From Xanthobacteraceae bacterium (GTDB lineage Bacteria > Pseudomonadota > Alphaproteobacteria > Rhizobiales > Xanthobacteraceae), in contig JASHXX010000323.1 of assembly GCA_030043335.1 (NCBI GenBank), forward strand, positions 1 through 9,296: a DNA stretch of 9,296 nt, given 5' to 3'. Position 1 is the stretch's first letter; every line of letters starts with the position of its first letter. Both the position numbers and the translations under genes were made by a program. Under the pieces are notes generated by a model. It worked only from the letters and a program-made list of their open reading frames with translations, was not told where the DNA came from and ran no database searches. Below, in pieces: positions 1 through 6,285 of this stretch.

Positions 1-696
1 GGCGTGGAACATCGGCACGATCGGCATGACGACATCGCCGGAGGTGAGGCCGATCACTTCCGCCTGCAGCGACACGAAAGTGTGGAGCACGTTCGAGCGG
101 TGCGAGTACAGCACGCCCTTGGGATTGCCGGTGGTGCCCGAGGTGTAGCACATGCCGGCGGCGGTGTTCTCGTCGAATGATTTCCAGGCGAAATCGCCGT
201 CGGCCGCGGCGAGCCATTCCTCGTAGGGCACGGCGTTGCGCAGCGTCGTCGCCGGCATGTGGGCGCGGTCGGTGTAAATGATGAAGCGCTCGACCGTCGG
301 CAGCTTGTCGGCGATCTTTTCCAACAGCGGCACGAAGGTGAGATCGGTCATCATCACCCGGTCTTCCGCGTGATTGACGATCCAGACGATCTGCTCGGGA
401 AACAGCCGGGGATTGACGGTATGATAGATCGCGCCGATGCCGAGGATGCCGTACCAGCTTTCCAGATGTCGCCAGCTGTTCCAGGCAAGCGTCGCCACGC
501 GGTCGCCGAGCTTGATGCCGTCGCGTTCGAGCCGCTGCGCCACGCGCAAGGAGCGGACGCGGACTTCCGCGTAGTTGGTGCGGTGGATCGGTCCTTCGAT
601 CGATCGCGTGATCACCGGCCGTTCCGGATGGTTGATCGCGGCGTGGTCGATGATGCGGTGGCACAGGAGGGGCCAATCCTGCATGAGCCCGAGCAT
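1..696 (-). CDS. AMP-forming acyl-CoA ligase, N-terminal part (truncated by window edge)
   Basis: The first 232 codons of an ANL-superfamily adenylate-forming enzyme, read leftwards with no stop before the window edge. Such enzymes activate a carboxylic acid with ATP to an acyl-AMP and then transfer it to coenzyme A. The diagnostic phosphate-binding loop YTSGTTGNPKG is at residues 184-194, and the visible part ends in the MFHA core motif (residues 229-232). The N-terminal stretch (MLGLMQDWPLL; RVATLAWNSWRHLE at about 66-79; VNPRLFPEQI at 94-103) resembles the medium/long-chain fatty-acid ligase group that includes AlkK-like and DmdB-like (3-methylthiopropionyl-CoA) enzymes. Full-length members are about 540 residues, so more than half lies outside. 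The ATG at 696 is preceded by a strong GGGAGG ribosome-binding site seven bases away, which fixes the start. Family assignment is firm; the acyl substrate cannot be told from this half. Confidence 0.93.
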   Translation of the reverse strand, partial: MLGLMQDWPLLCHRIIDHAAINHPERPVITRSIEGPIHRTNYAEVRVRSLRVAQRLERDGIKLGDRVATLAWNSWRHLESWYGILGIGAIYHTVNPRLFPEQIVWIVNHAEDRVMMTDLTFVPLLEKIADKLPTVERFIIYTDRAHMPATTLRNAVPYEEWLAAADGDFAWKSFDENTAAGMCYTSGTTGNPKGVLYSHRSNVLHTFVSLQAEVIGLTSGDVVMPIVPMFHA

Positions 697-771
697 GGTG
701 TTTCCTCCCACGAGGCTGTTTGTTGTTGCTGCGCTGCAGCCCGCCGGCTGCCGACGCCGTTCTCCGCCTTT

Positions 772-799
772 TCTCTAATGTAATCGGGCGCGGCGTCAA
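772..799 (-). promoter_or_regulatory. candidate promoter of the acyl-CoA ligase gene
   Basis: On the minus strand TTGACG (plus 794-799) is followed after 16 bases by TAGAGA (plus 772-777), about 75 bases ahead of the ligase start. The -35 box is good and the -10 box is poor (three of six consensus positions). The rest of 697-938 shows no coding potential on either strand that I can support. Confidence 0.3.
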
Positions 800-938
800 T
801 GAAAATGCCGATTAGCGTAAGCGCATCGCGCCGCCGCCGGCCCGCAGGCCTCTTCGCTATGCCGCCCTTGCGCCCGCGCGAGCTGACGTTTCGGCAGCGG
901 CGCGGATAATTTCGCCAGCCCTACCGTCACCGAGGTGG

Positions 939-970
939 AAAACGAGACGTCCGCCGCGGCGGGCGTCTCG
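939..970 (-). terminator. rho-independent terminator behind mop
   Basis: Read on the minus strand, a near-perfect GC-rich stem (plus 943-955 pairing with 958-970, one G·T pair) is followed directly by TTTT (plus 939-942). It begins seven bases after the mop stop codon. Stem length, GC content and the trailing T run in the correct orientation make this a standard intrinsic terminator for the leftward mop transcript. It also separates mop from the ligase gene further left. Confidence 0.78.
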
Positions 971-976
971 CAAGCA

Positions 977-1183
977 TCACTTGCCGACGATCACGTCGGA
1001 CGCCTTGATGATCGCCCAGGCGGCGTCGCCCTTTTGCAGGCCGAGGTCGGCGGCCGCTTCGTTGGTGATCGAGGAGGTGATGATCACGCCTTGGCCGATG
1101 TCGATGCGAACATGGGTGGTGGTCGTCCCCTTGGTCACCTCGGTAACCTTGCCCTTGAGCCGATTGCGCGCGCTGAGTTTCAT
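977..1183 (-). CDS. mop: molbindin, single-TOBE molybdate-binding protein
   Basis: A 68-residue protein made of one TOBE (Mop) domain, residues 2-66. It has the family's signature segments: MKLSARNRLKGKV at the N terminus, VTKGTTTTHVRIDIG in the middle, and ITNEAAADLGLQKGD followed by AWAIIKASDVIVGK at the C terminus. Known molbindins are cytoplasmic, assemble into hexamers and store molybdate (or tungstate) oxyanions, buffering supply for molybdenum-cofactor or nitrogenase synthesis. The ATG at 1183 has an AGGAG site six bases upstream, and the length is exactly that of one-domain family members. The gene has its own promoter candidate (1237-1264) and terminator (939-970), so it is probably a single-gene unit. 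No modABC transporter gene is in the window. Identification is secure; which oxyanion it holds is inferred from the family. Confidence 0.92.
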   Translation of the reverse strand: MKLSARNRLKGKVTEVTKGTTTTHVRIDIGQGVIITSSITNEAAADLGLQKGDAAWAIIKASDVIVGK

Positions 1184-1235
1184 GGCCGGCTCCTGTCGGG
1201 AAGATTGTCGCGGATAAATCGCATCTGCGCCCGCA

Positions 1236-1264
1236 CGTTATATTCGTTCGTAGCGTTCGGGCAA
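1236..1264 (-). promoter_or_regulatory. mop promoter overlapped by a ModE-like Mo-box half-site
   Basis: On the minus strand TTGCCC (plus 1259-1264) lies 16 bases from TATAAC (plus 1237-1242, five of six consensus positions), giving an expected start near 1230 and a leader of roughly 45 bases. The plus-strand sequence CGTTATATT at 1236-1244 covers the -10 box. It is the same as the left half of the ModE operator as I remember it from E. coli modA. The right half, expected about six bases further on, is degenerate (TAGCGTTCG, 1251-1259). The promoter is a reasonable call. The operator is an inference supported by the molybdate-binding product of the gene. Confidence 0.5.
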
Positions 1265-1303
1265 TGGCGGGGCGGGTCGGCGGGCTACTGTGCAGTTGCG
1301 CCG

Positions 1304-2014
1304 TTATGGCCGCTGGTTGACCATCGGCACGCGCCAGCCGGCGCCCTGTTTGCCGTGATAGTGGTCGAGCCGCGTCAGCGAGCAATTGTCGATGGTGAAG
1401 GCGAAGCCGCCGCGCGCCGGCAGGCCGAGCGCAATGACCAGCGCCGCGCGGATGGTCCCGCCATGCACCACGGCGACAATGTCGCCGCCGCGGTGCGCCG
1501 CGTTGAGGCGCGCGATCGCGGCCTCGACCCGGGCGACGAGATCGACGAAGCTCTCGCCGTTCGGCGCGCGCTCGTCGGCCTCGGCGTACCAGAACGAGTC
1601 CGGCTCCTGCTTGCGGCCCATCAGGAAGGTGCGCCGGTCGAGTCCCTGCCAGTCGCCGAGATGCTGCTCGGCGAGGTCCTTGTCCTGCAGCAATTGCCGC
1701 GGCGCCTCGAAATCGCCGGCCGACAGGATCGCCTGCGCGGTCTGCTGCGTTCGGGCCAGATGGCTCGTCACCCAGATCGCCTGGCGCGGCAACAGCGCGG
1801 CGAGGCGCGAGAAGGCGCCAGCATCGCTGCAGTCGCACGGCAGATCGCGCTGGCCGTAGATCCGGCCCTCGTCGACGCGCACCGGCGCGTGCCGGATCCA
1901 CCACCAGCGCGTGCGTACGAAATCGTCCTGCGCGGCTTTGCTGGCGACGATGGTGTCAAGCATGGAGGCGTCCGACAAGCCTTGCTCCTCGATGCGATCG
2001 ATCGTATGCGGCAT
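1304..2014 (-). CDS. histidine phosphatase family protein
   Basis: A 236-residue member of the histidine phosphatase (phosphoglycerate-mutase-like) superfamily, which transfers phosphate through a phospho-histidine. The catalytic set appears complete: R41-H42 in WWWIRHAP, R88 in SHLARTQQTA, E116 in LAEQHLGDWQGL and H184 in AVVHGGTIRAA. The motif PNGESF is at 151-156. The first motif reads RHA where most members have RHG. About 35 residues precede the motif, longer than the usual handful. The ATG at 2014 has only a weak GTAAG-like ribosome-binding site, and the in-frame ATG at 1963 has none, so the N-terminus is uncertain. The gene is 120 bases upstream of mop on the same strand but is separated by mop's own promoter. 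It could be an alpha-ribazole-phosphatase (CobC-like) or a general phosphatase; with no cobalamin genes nearby I leave the substrate open. Confidence 0.88.
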   Translation of the reverse strand: MPHTIDRIEEQGLSDASMLDTIVASKAAQDDFVRTRWWWIRHAPVRVDEGRIYGQRDLPCDCSDAGAFSRLAALLPRQAIWVTSHLARTQQTAQAILSAGDFEAPRQLLQDKDLAEQHLGDWQGLDRRTFLMGRKQEPDSFWYAEADERAPNGESFVDLVARVEAAIARLNAAHRGGDIVAVVHGGTIRAALVIALGLPARGGFAFTIDNCSLTRLDHYHGKQGAGWRVPMVNQRP

Positions 2015-2089
2015 GACTTACGGGCTGATCCGGCGCGCTTCAAGCGTAAAGGCGAGCTTCGCTCCACCCGGCGAGAGCGCAGGCAGGCT

Positions 2090-2119
2090 TTGACGGCGGG
2101 AGCGCGTCGCAGCCACAAT
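2090..2119 (+). promoter_or_regulatory. candidate promoter of the aminotransferase gene
   Basis: TTGACG (2090-2095) and CACAAT (2114-2119) are separated by 18 bases, with the -10 about 38 bases before the aminotransferase ATG. The -35 box matches five of six consensus positions and the -10 four. It sits in the 142-bp spacer between divergent genes. I found no convincing promoter facing the phosphatase side. Confidence 0.4.
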
Positions 2120-2156
2120 ACGGCGCTAGACCACCGGACAGCGCTCAAGGATCGTC

Positions 2157-3545
2157 ATGCCCCCGCTCAGCAATCTTGCCACCCGCGACGTCGAAACGCT
2201 GGTGCATCCCTACATCAATCTGGCGAGCTTCCGCGACGGCGGGCCGCTGGTCGTCGAGCGCGGGCAGGGCATCTACGTCTACGACACCGACGGCAAGGCC
2301 TATATCGAGGGCATGGCCGGGCTGTGGTGCACCGCGCTCGGCTACGGCAATGAGGAGCTGGTCGAGGCCGCCGCGGCGCAGATGCGCAAACTTCCCTTTG
2401 CCCACCTCTTCGGCGGGCGAAGCCACGATCCGGCAATCGAGCTTGCCGAAAAGCTCAAGGAGATCGCGCCGGTCCCGATCTCCAAGGTATTCTTCTGCAA
2501 TTCGGGCTCGGAGGCGAACGATACCCAGGTCAAGCTCGTCTGGTACCTCAACAACGCGCGCGGCCAGCCGAACAAGAAGAAGATCATCAGCCGAATGAAG
2601 GCCTATCACGGCGTGACCGTGGCCGCGGCCTCGCTCACCGGGCTTCCCGCCAACCATCTCGACTTCGACCTGCCGCTGCCCGGCTTCCTGCACGCCGGCT
2701 GCCCGCATCATTACCGCTTCGCCCAGGATCGCGAGACCGAGGAGGAGTTCGCCACCCGGCTTGCCGCCGAGTTCGAAGCGCTGATCGTGAAGGAAGGGCC
2801 GGACACGGTCGCGGCGTTCATCGCTGAACCGGTCATGGGCGCCGGCGGCGTCATCGTGCCGCCGCGAAGCTATTTTCAGAAAATCATGGCGGTATGCGCC
2901 AAGCACGACCTGTTCGTCATCAGCGACGAGGTGATTTGCGGATTCGGGCGGCTGGGCACCATGTTCGGCTGCGAGAAGCTCGGCTTCAAGCCGCAGGCGA
3001 TCTCGGTCGCCAAAGCGCTGTCGTCGGCCTATCTGCCGATCGCGGCGGTGATGATCCCGGAGATGATGTACGAGGCGCTTTTACTCGAGAGCAAGAAGAT
3101 CGGCACGTTCGGCCACGGCTTCACCTATAGCGGCCACCCGGTCGCGGCCGCGGTCGCGGTCAAGGCGATCGAGATTTACCAGCGCGAGCGGATCATCGAG
3201 AAGGCCGCCAAGCGCGCGCCGCTGTTTCAGGCCCGGCTCAAGAAGCTCAACGAGCATCCGCTGGTCGGCGAAGCCCGCGGCCTCGGCCTGATCGGCGGCG
3301 TGGAATTGGTCGCCGACAAGACGAGCAAGCGGTCGTTTCTTCCGGCGCAGGGCGTCGGCGCCGGCGCGGTGCGCTTTGCCGAACAGGAAGGCCTGTTCGT
3401 GCGTACGGTGATCGGCGACGTGCTGACGCTTTGTCCGCCGCTCATCATCGGCGCGGCGGAAATCGAGGAGCTGTTCGACCGGCTCACGCGCGCGCTCGAC
3501 AAGACGCTCGACTGGGTAACGCGCGAACGCCTGGCGCAGGCGTGA
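2157..3545 (+). CDS. class III (omega) aminotransferase, PLP-dependent
   Basis: A 462-residue fold-type I aminotransferase of class III, full length for the family. Visible landmarks are GLWC (55-58) in the substrate pocket, the phosphate-binding SGSEAND (116-122), YHG (150-152) stacking on the cofactor, AEPV (223-226), D257 in ISDEVICGFGR that pairs with the pyridine nitrogen, and the Schiff-base lysine K286 in SVAKALSS. GFTYSGHP is at 321-328. R416 in LFVRTVIGD sits where omega-transaminases of the Chromobacterium type have their flipping arginine that accepts carboxylate substrates. Such enzymes move an amino group from an amine or omega-amino acid (putrescine, beta-alanine, taurine, aromatic amines) to pyruvate or a similar keto acid in the cytoplasm. 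AAGGA six bases ahead of ATG 2157 supports the start. The amine donor cannot be read from sequence, and no transporter or dehydrogenase partner is adjacent. Confidence 0.93.
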   Translation: MPPLSNLATRDVETLVHPYINLASFRDGGPLVVERGQGIYVYDTDGKAYIEGMAGLWCTALGYGNEELVEAAAAQMRKLPFAHLFGGRSHDPAIELAEKLKEIAPVPISKVFFCNSGSEANDTQVKLVWYLNNARGQPNKKKIISRMKAYHGVTVAAASLTGLPANHLDFDLPLPGFLHAGCPHHYRFAQDRETEEEFATRLAAEFEALIVKEGPDTVAAFIAEPVMGAGGVIVPPRSYFQKIMAVCAKHDLFVISDEVICGFGRLGTMFGCEKLGFKPQAISVAKALSSAYLPIAAVMIPEMMYEALLLESKKIGTFGHGFTYSGHPVAAAVAVKAIEIYQRERIIEKAAKRAPLFQARLKKLNEHPLVGEARGLGLIGGVELVADKTSKRSFLPAQGVGAGAVRFAEQEGLFVRTVIGDVLTLCPPLIIGAAEIEELFDRLTRALDKTLDWVTRERLAQA

Positions 3546-3579
3546 CCGGGGCCTCGCGGCGCCGATTTCCGATCGCATT

Positions 3580-3597
3580 GAGGCGCGACCGCCTGGC
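3580..3597. repeat. 18-nt repeat, copy 1 (convergent junction aminotransferase / GST)
   Basis: The sequence gaggcgcgaccgcctggc occurs here and again, exactly, at 5526-5543. Each copy contains a short hairpin (AGGCG, loop CGAC, CGCCT) and lies between the 3' ends of two convergent genes. Here it is one base from the GST stop codon. No T run follows on either strand, so it is not a canonical intrinsic terminator. Confidence 0.6.
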
Positions 3598-3598
3598 C

Positions 3599-4363
3599 TT
3601 AATCCGGGAAGGCGGCGCGGCCGGCCTCGATCTCGGCCACAAGCCAATGGTGAAAACCGCGCGCCAGCAGCCATTCCATCCGGTCGCCGCTCCAAAACAG
3701 CTTCTTGCGCTCGTGGTCGCCGCTGGAAGACGTTTTCAGGAATGCGGCGGTGCGTTTGGCGTCGGCGGCAAACACCGGGTGGCTGCGCATAGCCGCGAGC
3801 CAGCCGAGCACCGCCCCAAACTTGGCTTCGTCGATGGTGAAACCCAACGGGCGCACAGCCACAAGATTGGGGAACCAGGCGCACTCGAGGATGCCGGGGG
3901 CGCCGAACGGCCACGGCTTCGGCCGCGGGGCGAGGGCCGCTTCGAGGCGGCCGAGCACGATCTCGAGGTCGCGTTGCCCCGCGGCGCGCAATCCGGGCGG
4001 CGGCTGATCGCTGCGGTCGGCCCAATGCCAGTACGAGCAATCGACCACGATCGGATCGAAACGGTGGTCGGCGAGGCGTTCGAGCGCGCGCGCGGCGACG
4101 CGGTCCTCGATTGCCGCCGGATAGAGCGCCGGCTCCGGATAGCGCCATTCGAGATATTGCAGAATGTCGCTGGAGTTGACGATGGCCAGATCGCCATCGG
4201 TCAGGACCGGGACCTCGGCCCGGACGTTGAGTTCCAGCAATTGCGGGCGAAAGTCGCGCTTAAGCGCATCGACCGCGCGATAGGGCAAGCCTTTGAGCTC
4301 GAGCCCGAGCGCGGCCTTGCGAGCGAACGGGGAAAACCAGCTGGTGTAGAGGCACAGCTCCAT
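3599..4363 (-). CDS. glutathione S-transferase family protein
   Basis: A 254-residue protein whose first 80 residues form the thioredoxin-like GST N-terminal domain: LYTSWFSPFARKAALGLELKGLPY (5-28), the cis-proline segment EVPVL (50-54) and the glutathione-contact helix start VNSSDILQYLE (62-72). The usual acidic residue before the serine is Asn63 here, a conservative change seen in some subgroups. Residues about 90-210 fit the all-helical C-terminal domain. Roughly 45 further residues, rich in Trp, Lys and His, extend past the usual 200-215 length. Family members conjugate glutathione to electrophiles or act as isomerases or reductases in the cytosol. The ATG at 4363 has AGGAG seven bases upstream. 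The gene is divergent from a LysR regulator across a 164-bp spacer, the classic layout for a regulator and its target. The substrate is unknown. Confidence 0.85.
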   Translation of the reverse strand: MELCLYTSWFSPFARKAALGLELKGLPYRAVDALKRDFRPQLLELNVRAEVPVLTDGDLAIVNSSDILQYLEWRYPEPALYPAAIEDRVAARALERLADHRFDPIVVDCSYWHWADRSDQPPPGLRAAGQRDLEIVLGRLEAALAPRPKPWPFGAPGILECAWFPNLVAVRPLGFTIDEAKFGAVLGWLAAMRSHPVFAADAKRTAAFLKTSSSGDHERKKLFWSGDRMEWLLARGFHHWLVAEIEAGRAAFPD

Positions 4364-4436
4364 CGCCTGCTCCTGCTCGGGCGCGCAGGTTGTCGATCGG
4401 CGCGCCCGCCGGCCAATTTCGGCGATGGCCAGCCCT

Positions 4437-4464
4437 ATAGCAAATCATTTTCAATCAGTGCTAT
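4437..4464. promoter_or_regulatory. interrupted dyad, candidate LysR-type operator
   Basis: ATAGCA (4437-4442) and TGCTAT (4459-4464) form a perfect six-base inverted repeat separated by 16 bases. Inside it the pentamer AATCA occurs twice, ten bases apart (4443-4447 and 4453-4457), about one helical turn. The element sits in a sharply AT-rich patch, 74 bases from the GST start and 64 from the LysR start. LysR-type regulators typically bind such interrupted dyads between themselves and a divergent target. I found no good -35/-10 pair for either gene, as would be expected for activator-dependent promoters. Confidence 0.45.
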
Positions 4465-4527
4465 TATTCCATTTTACGCAATAACATCCGGCCCCGCCAG
4501 CCGGCATCGCCGCGAGCGGAGCGTGCC

Positions 4528-5523
4528 ATGATTGACGCTGTTCCCGACCTGCATTCCCGCCAGTTGCGCGCGGCGCTCGCCGTTGCCGAGTACCGCAGCT
4601 TCGTTGCCGCCGCCGCCGGGCTGAAAGTGTCGCAACCGGCGCTTACCCGCACCATCAAGCAGCTCGAAGCGAGGCTCGGCGTGCTGCTGTTCACCAGAAG
4701 CACGCGGGAGGTCGCCGTCACCGATGCCGGCAAGGAATTCGCTGCGCTGGCCGAGCGACTGATCAACGATCTGAAAATCGGCGTCGAGAGCGTGCGGGAA
4801 CGGGCAAGCGAACAGCGCGGCCAGATCGTCGTCGCCAGCGTCATCTCCTTGGCCAGCCTGGTGTCGCCCCGGCTGATCGCCGATTTCGCGCGGCGCTATG
4901 GCGGCGTCGAGATCCACTTGCGCGAAGGACTGCAAAGCAGCGTGCGCGACGACGTGCGCAGCGGCGTCGCCGATTTTGGCGTCGGCTATCTCGATCGGCT
5001 GCCGCGGCTGTTCGCAACCGAGCGTCTCGGCGAGGAGCGCTTTCACGTCATCCTTCCCGCCGGCCATGCGCTGGCGGCGCAGCGGGAAATTCGACTGCGG
5101 GCGCTCAAGGATGTGCCGCTGGTGTTGCTGCCGGCCGAATCGCACACGCGCGGTTTGCTTGCCGCCGCCGCTGCGGCAGCGGGGATCACGCTCAACTACG
5201 CCGCAACCGCAAACCGTCTGCCGACCCTCTACAGCCTGGTCGGTAACGGCGTCGGAGTGGCGGTATTGGCGCAGAGCGAATGCCCGCGCAGCAAAGACGC
5301 GGCGGTCGTATCGCGCCCGGTCGTCGATCCGTGCATTGCCGCCGAAATCGGCGTCGTCCGGCTGCGCGAGCGCGATTTGAGCGCAGCCGCGGCGAGCCTG
5401 CTCGCGGTGATCAGAGCGGGCCTGAAGGAGGCGGCTTCGGGTCGCGGCGAACGTCGCGCACCGCGTCGAAAGCAAAGCCTTGCGGCCGCGGCGCGGCGTC
5501 GAAATTCAGCGATGCGGAGGTGA
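4528..5523 (+). CDS. LysR-type transcriptional regulator
   Basis: A 331-residue LysR-family regulator. The winged helix-turn-helix spans residues 8-66, with the recognition region AAAAGLKVSQPALTRTIKQ (27-45) followed by LEARLGVLLFTRSTREVAVTDAG. A linker helix runs to about 95 and the periplasmic-binding-protein-like effector domain (QIVVASVISLASLVSPRL onward) to about 300. Typical members end near residue 300. This one carries a further tail, about 302-331, with 11 Arg/Lys and little else but Ala and Ser. The ATG at 4528 has GGAG six bases upstream. Divergence from the GST gene suggests it controls that gene and itself, acting as a tetramer on the shared spacer. The inducer is unknown. Its 3' end faces the L,D-transpeptidase gene and is followed by the second 18-nt repeat copy. 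Confidence 0.93.
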   Translation: MIDAVPDLHSRQLRAALAVAEYRSFVAAAAGLKVSQPALTRTIKQLEARLGVLLFTRSTREVAVTDAGKEFAALAERLINDLKIGVESVRERASEQRGQIVVASVISLASLVSPRLIADFARRYGGVEIHLREGLQSSVRDDVRSGVADFGVGYLDRLPRLFATERLGEERFHVILPAGHALAAQREIRLRALKDVPLVLLPAESHTRGLLAAAAAAAGITLNYAATANRLPTLYSLVGNGVGVAVLAQSECPRSKDAAVVSRPVVDPCIAAEIGVVRLRERDLSAAAASLLAVIRAGLKEAASGRGERRAPRRKQSLAAAARRRNSAMRR

Positions 5524-5525
5524 CC

Positions 5526-5543
5526 GAGGCGCGACCGCCTGGC
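5526..5543. repeat. 18-nt repeat, copy 2 (convergent junction LysR / L,D-transpeptidase)
   Basis: This is an exact second copy of the 18-mer at 3580-3597, in the same orientation and again between convergent 3' ends. It starts three bases after the LysR stop and ends seven bases before the transpeptidase stop codon. The matching stops precisely at both ends (bases flanking each copy differ). It contains the same AGGCG/CGCCT hairpin. Confidence 0.6.
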
Positions 5544-5550
5544 GCGGCGA

Positions 5551-6225
5551 TCAGTTGGTGCTGGAGGTCGGCGCCGCCGCGACGTGCGAGCCGAACGGCC
5601 AGCCCTGATGCGGCGCCAGCACCACGACCGGGGTGCCGATCTTCACCCGGTTGTAGAGGTCGATCGCGTCCTCATTCGTCATCCGGATGCAGCCGGACGA
5701 GATCGCCTGGCCGATATATTCCGGCTGATTGGTGCCGTGGATGCGGTAGAGCGTATCCTTGTTGCCGGAATACAGATACATGCCGCGCGAGCCGAGCGGA
5801 TTGTGCGGTCCGCCGGTGACGAATTGCGGCAGCGGCCCGAGGCGCTGCTGCTCGCCGGGCGTCGGCACCCATGCCGGCCATTCTTCCATGCGGCCGACCT
5901 TGGCGATGCCGCTCCAGACCTGGGCGTCCTCGCCGACGGCGATGCCGTAACGGATCGCCTTGCCTTGCGGCAGCACGTAATAGAGGTACTTGTTGTCGCT
6001 ATCGACGACGATGCTGCCGGCCGCTTCCTTGCGGTCATACTGGACGATGTGCCGCTGGAATTCGAGCGGGATCGCCGCCTGATTGTACGGCAGGTTCGAC
6101 ATCAGCTGCTTGTCGCGCGGCTTCCAGCTCGCACTGCTCGCGGGGTCGAGGGTGCCACCCCCGTCCGCGACGCAGCCACCAAGCGCCAGGGCAACGATCA
6201 CGAAAGCCAGCTTACGCATTGCCAT
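5551..6225 (-). CDS. L,D-transpeptidase (YkuD domain), predicted lipoprotein
   Basis: A 224-residue YkuD-fold L,D-transpeptidase. These enzymes make meso-diaminopimelate 3-3 cross-links in peptidoglycan, or attach proteins to it, and are the transpeptidases that classical penicillins do not block. The N-terminus is a lipoprotein signal: MRK, a hydrophobic stretch, then the lipobox LGGC with Cys18 as the lipidated residue. This places the protein in the periplasm, anchored to a membrane. The catalytic signature is complete: H163 in RIHGTNQPEYIG and S177, G178, C179 and R181 in ISSGCIRM. Two ATGs are available (6225 and 6219). GGGGAG lies nine bases before the first, which I prefer. It is convergent with LysR and has its own promoter candidate upstream. 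The Hyphomicrobiales carry many such paralogues and the specific role of this one cannot be told. Confidence 0.93.
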   Translation of the reverse strand: MAMRKLAFVIVALALGGCVADGGGTLDPASSASWKPRDKQLMSNLPYNQAAIPLEFQRHIVQYDRKEAAGSIVVDSDNKYLYYVLPQGKAIRYGIAVGEDAQVWSGIAKVGRMEEWPAWVPTPGEQQRLGPLPQFVTGGPHNPLGSRGMYLYSGNKDTLYRIHGTNQPEYIGQAISSGCIRMTNEDAIDLYNRVKIGTPVVVLAPHQGWPFGSHVAAAPTSSTN

Positions 6226-6256
6226 ACTTGCCCACTCCCCGCCGTTCCAGCCTGGA

Positions 6257-6285
6257 ATTCTATCGGGAGAATCTCCGCATTTCTA
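6257..6285 (-). promoter_or_regulatory. candidate promoter of the L,D-transpeptidase gene with a dyad in the spacer
   Basis: On the minus strand TAGAAA (plus 6280-6285) and TAGAAT (plus 6257-6262, five of six consensus) are 17 bases apart, about 32 bases before the ATG. The spacer contains the 11-base dyad ggagaatctcc (6266-6276), where a repressor could bind. Both are inference from spacing and symmetry. Confidence 0.42.

Noticed and set aside
259..783. 174-codon plus-strand frame opposite the acyl-CoA ligase
   Set aside because: The minus strand encodes the conserved AMP-binding motif through this stretch; the plus frame has no supporting features.
935..2353. 472-codon open frame on the plus strand over mop, the phosphatase and the aminotransferase start
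   Set aside because: It crosses three well-supported genes and two intergenic regions including a terminator and a promoter; its translation shows no domain.
3580..3597. Bidirectional rho-independent terminator at the 18-nt repeat
   Set aside because: The hairpin stem is only five pairs and no T run follows on either strand, so I list it as a repeat rather than a terminator.
3081..4148. 355-codon minus-strand frame across the aminotransferase end and the GST gene
   Set aside because: It is out of frame with the GST and antisense to conserved aminotransferase sequence.
3431..4531. 366-codon plus-strand frame opposite the GST gene
   Set aside because: Antisense to a gene with recognisable GST motifs and a good ribosome-binding site, so it is a composition shadow.
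4474..5475. 333-codon minus-strand frame opposite the LysR gene
   Set aside because: The LysR frame carries a canonical HTH and effector domain; the antisense translation is Arg/Gln-rich filler.
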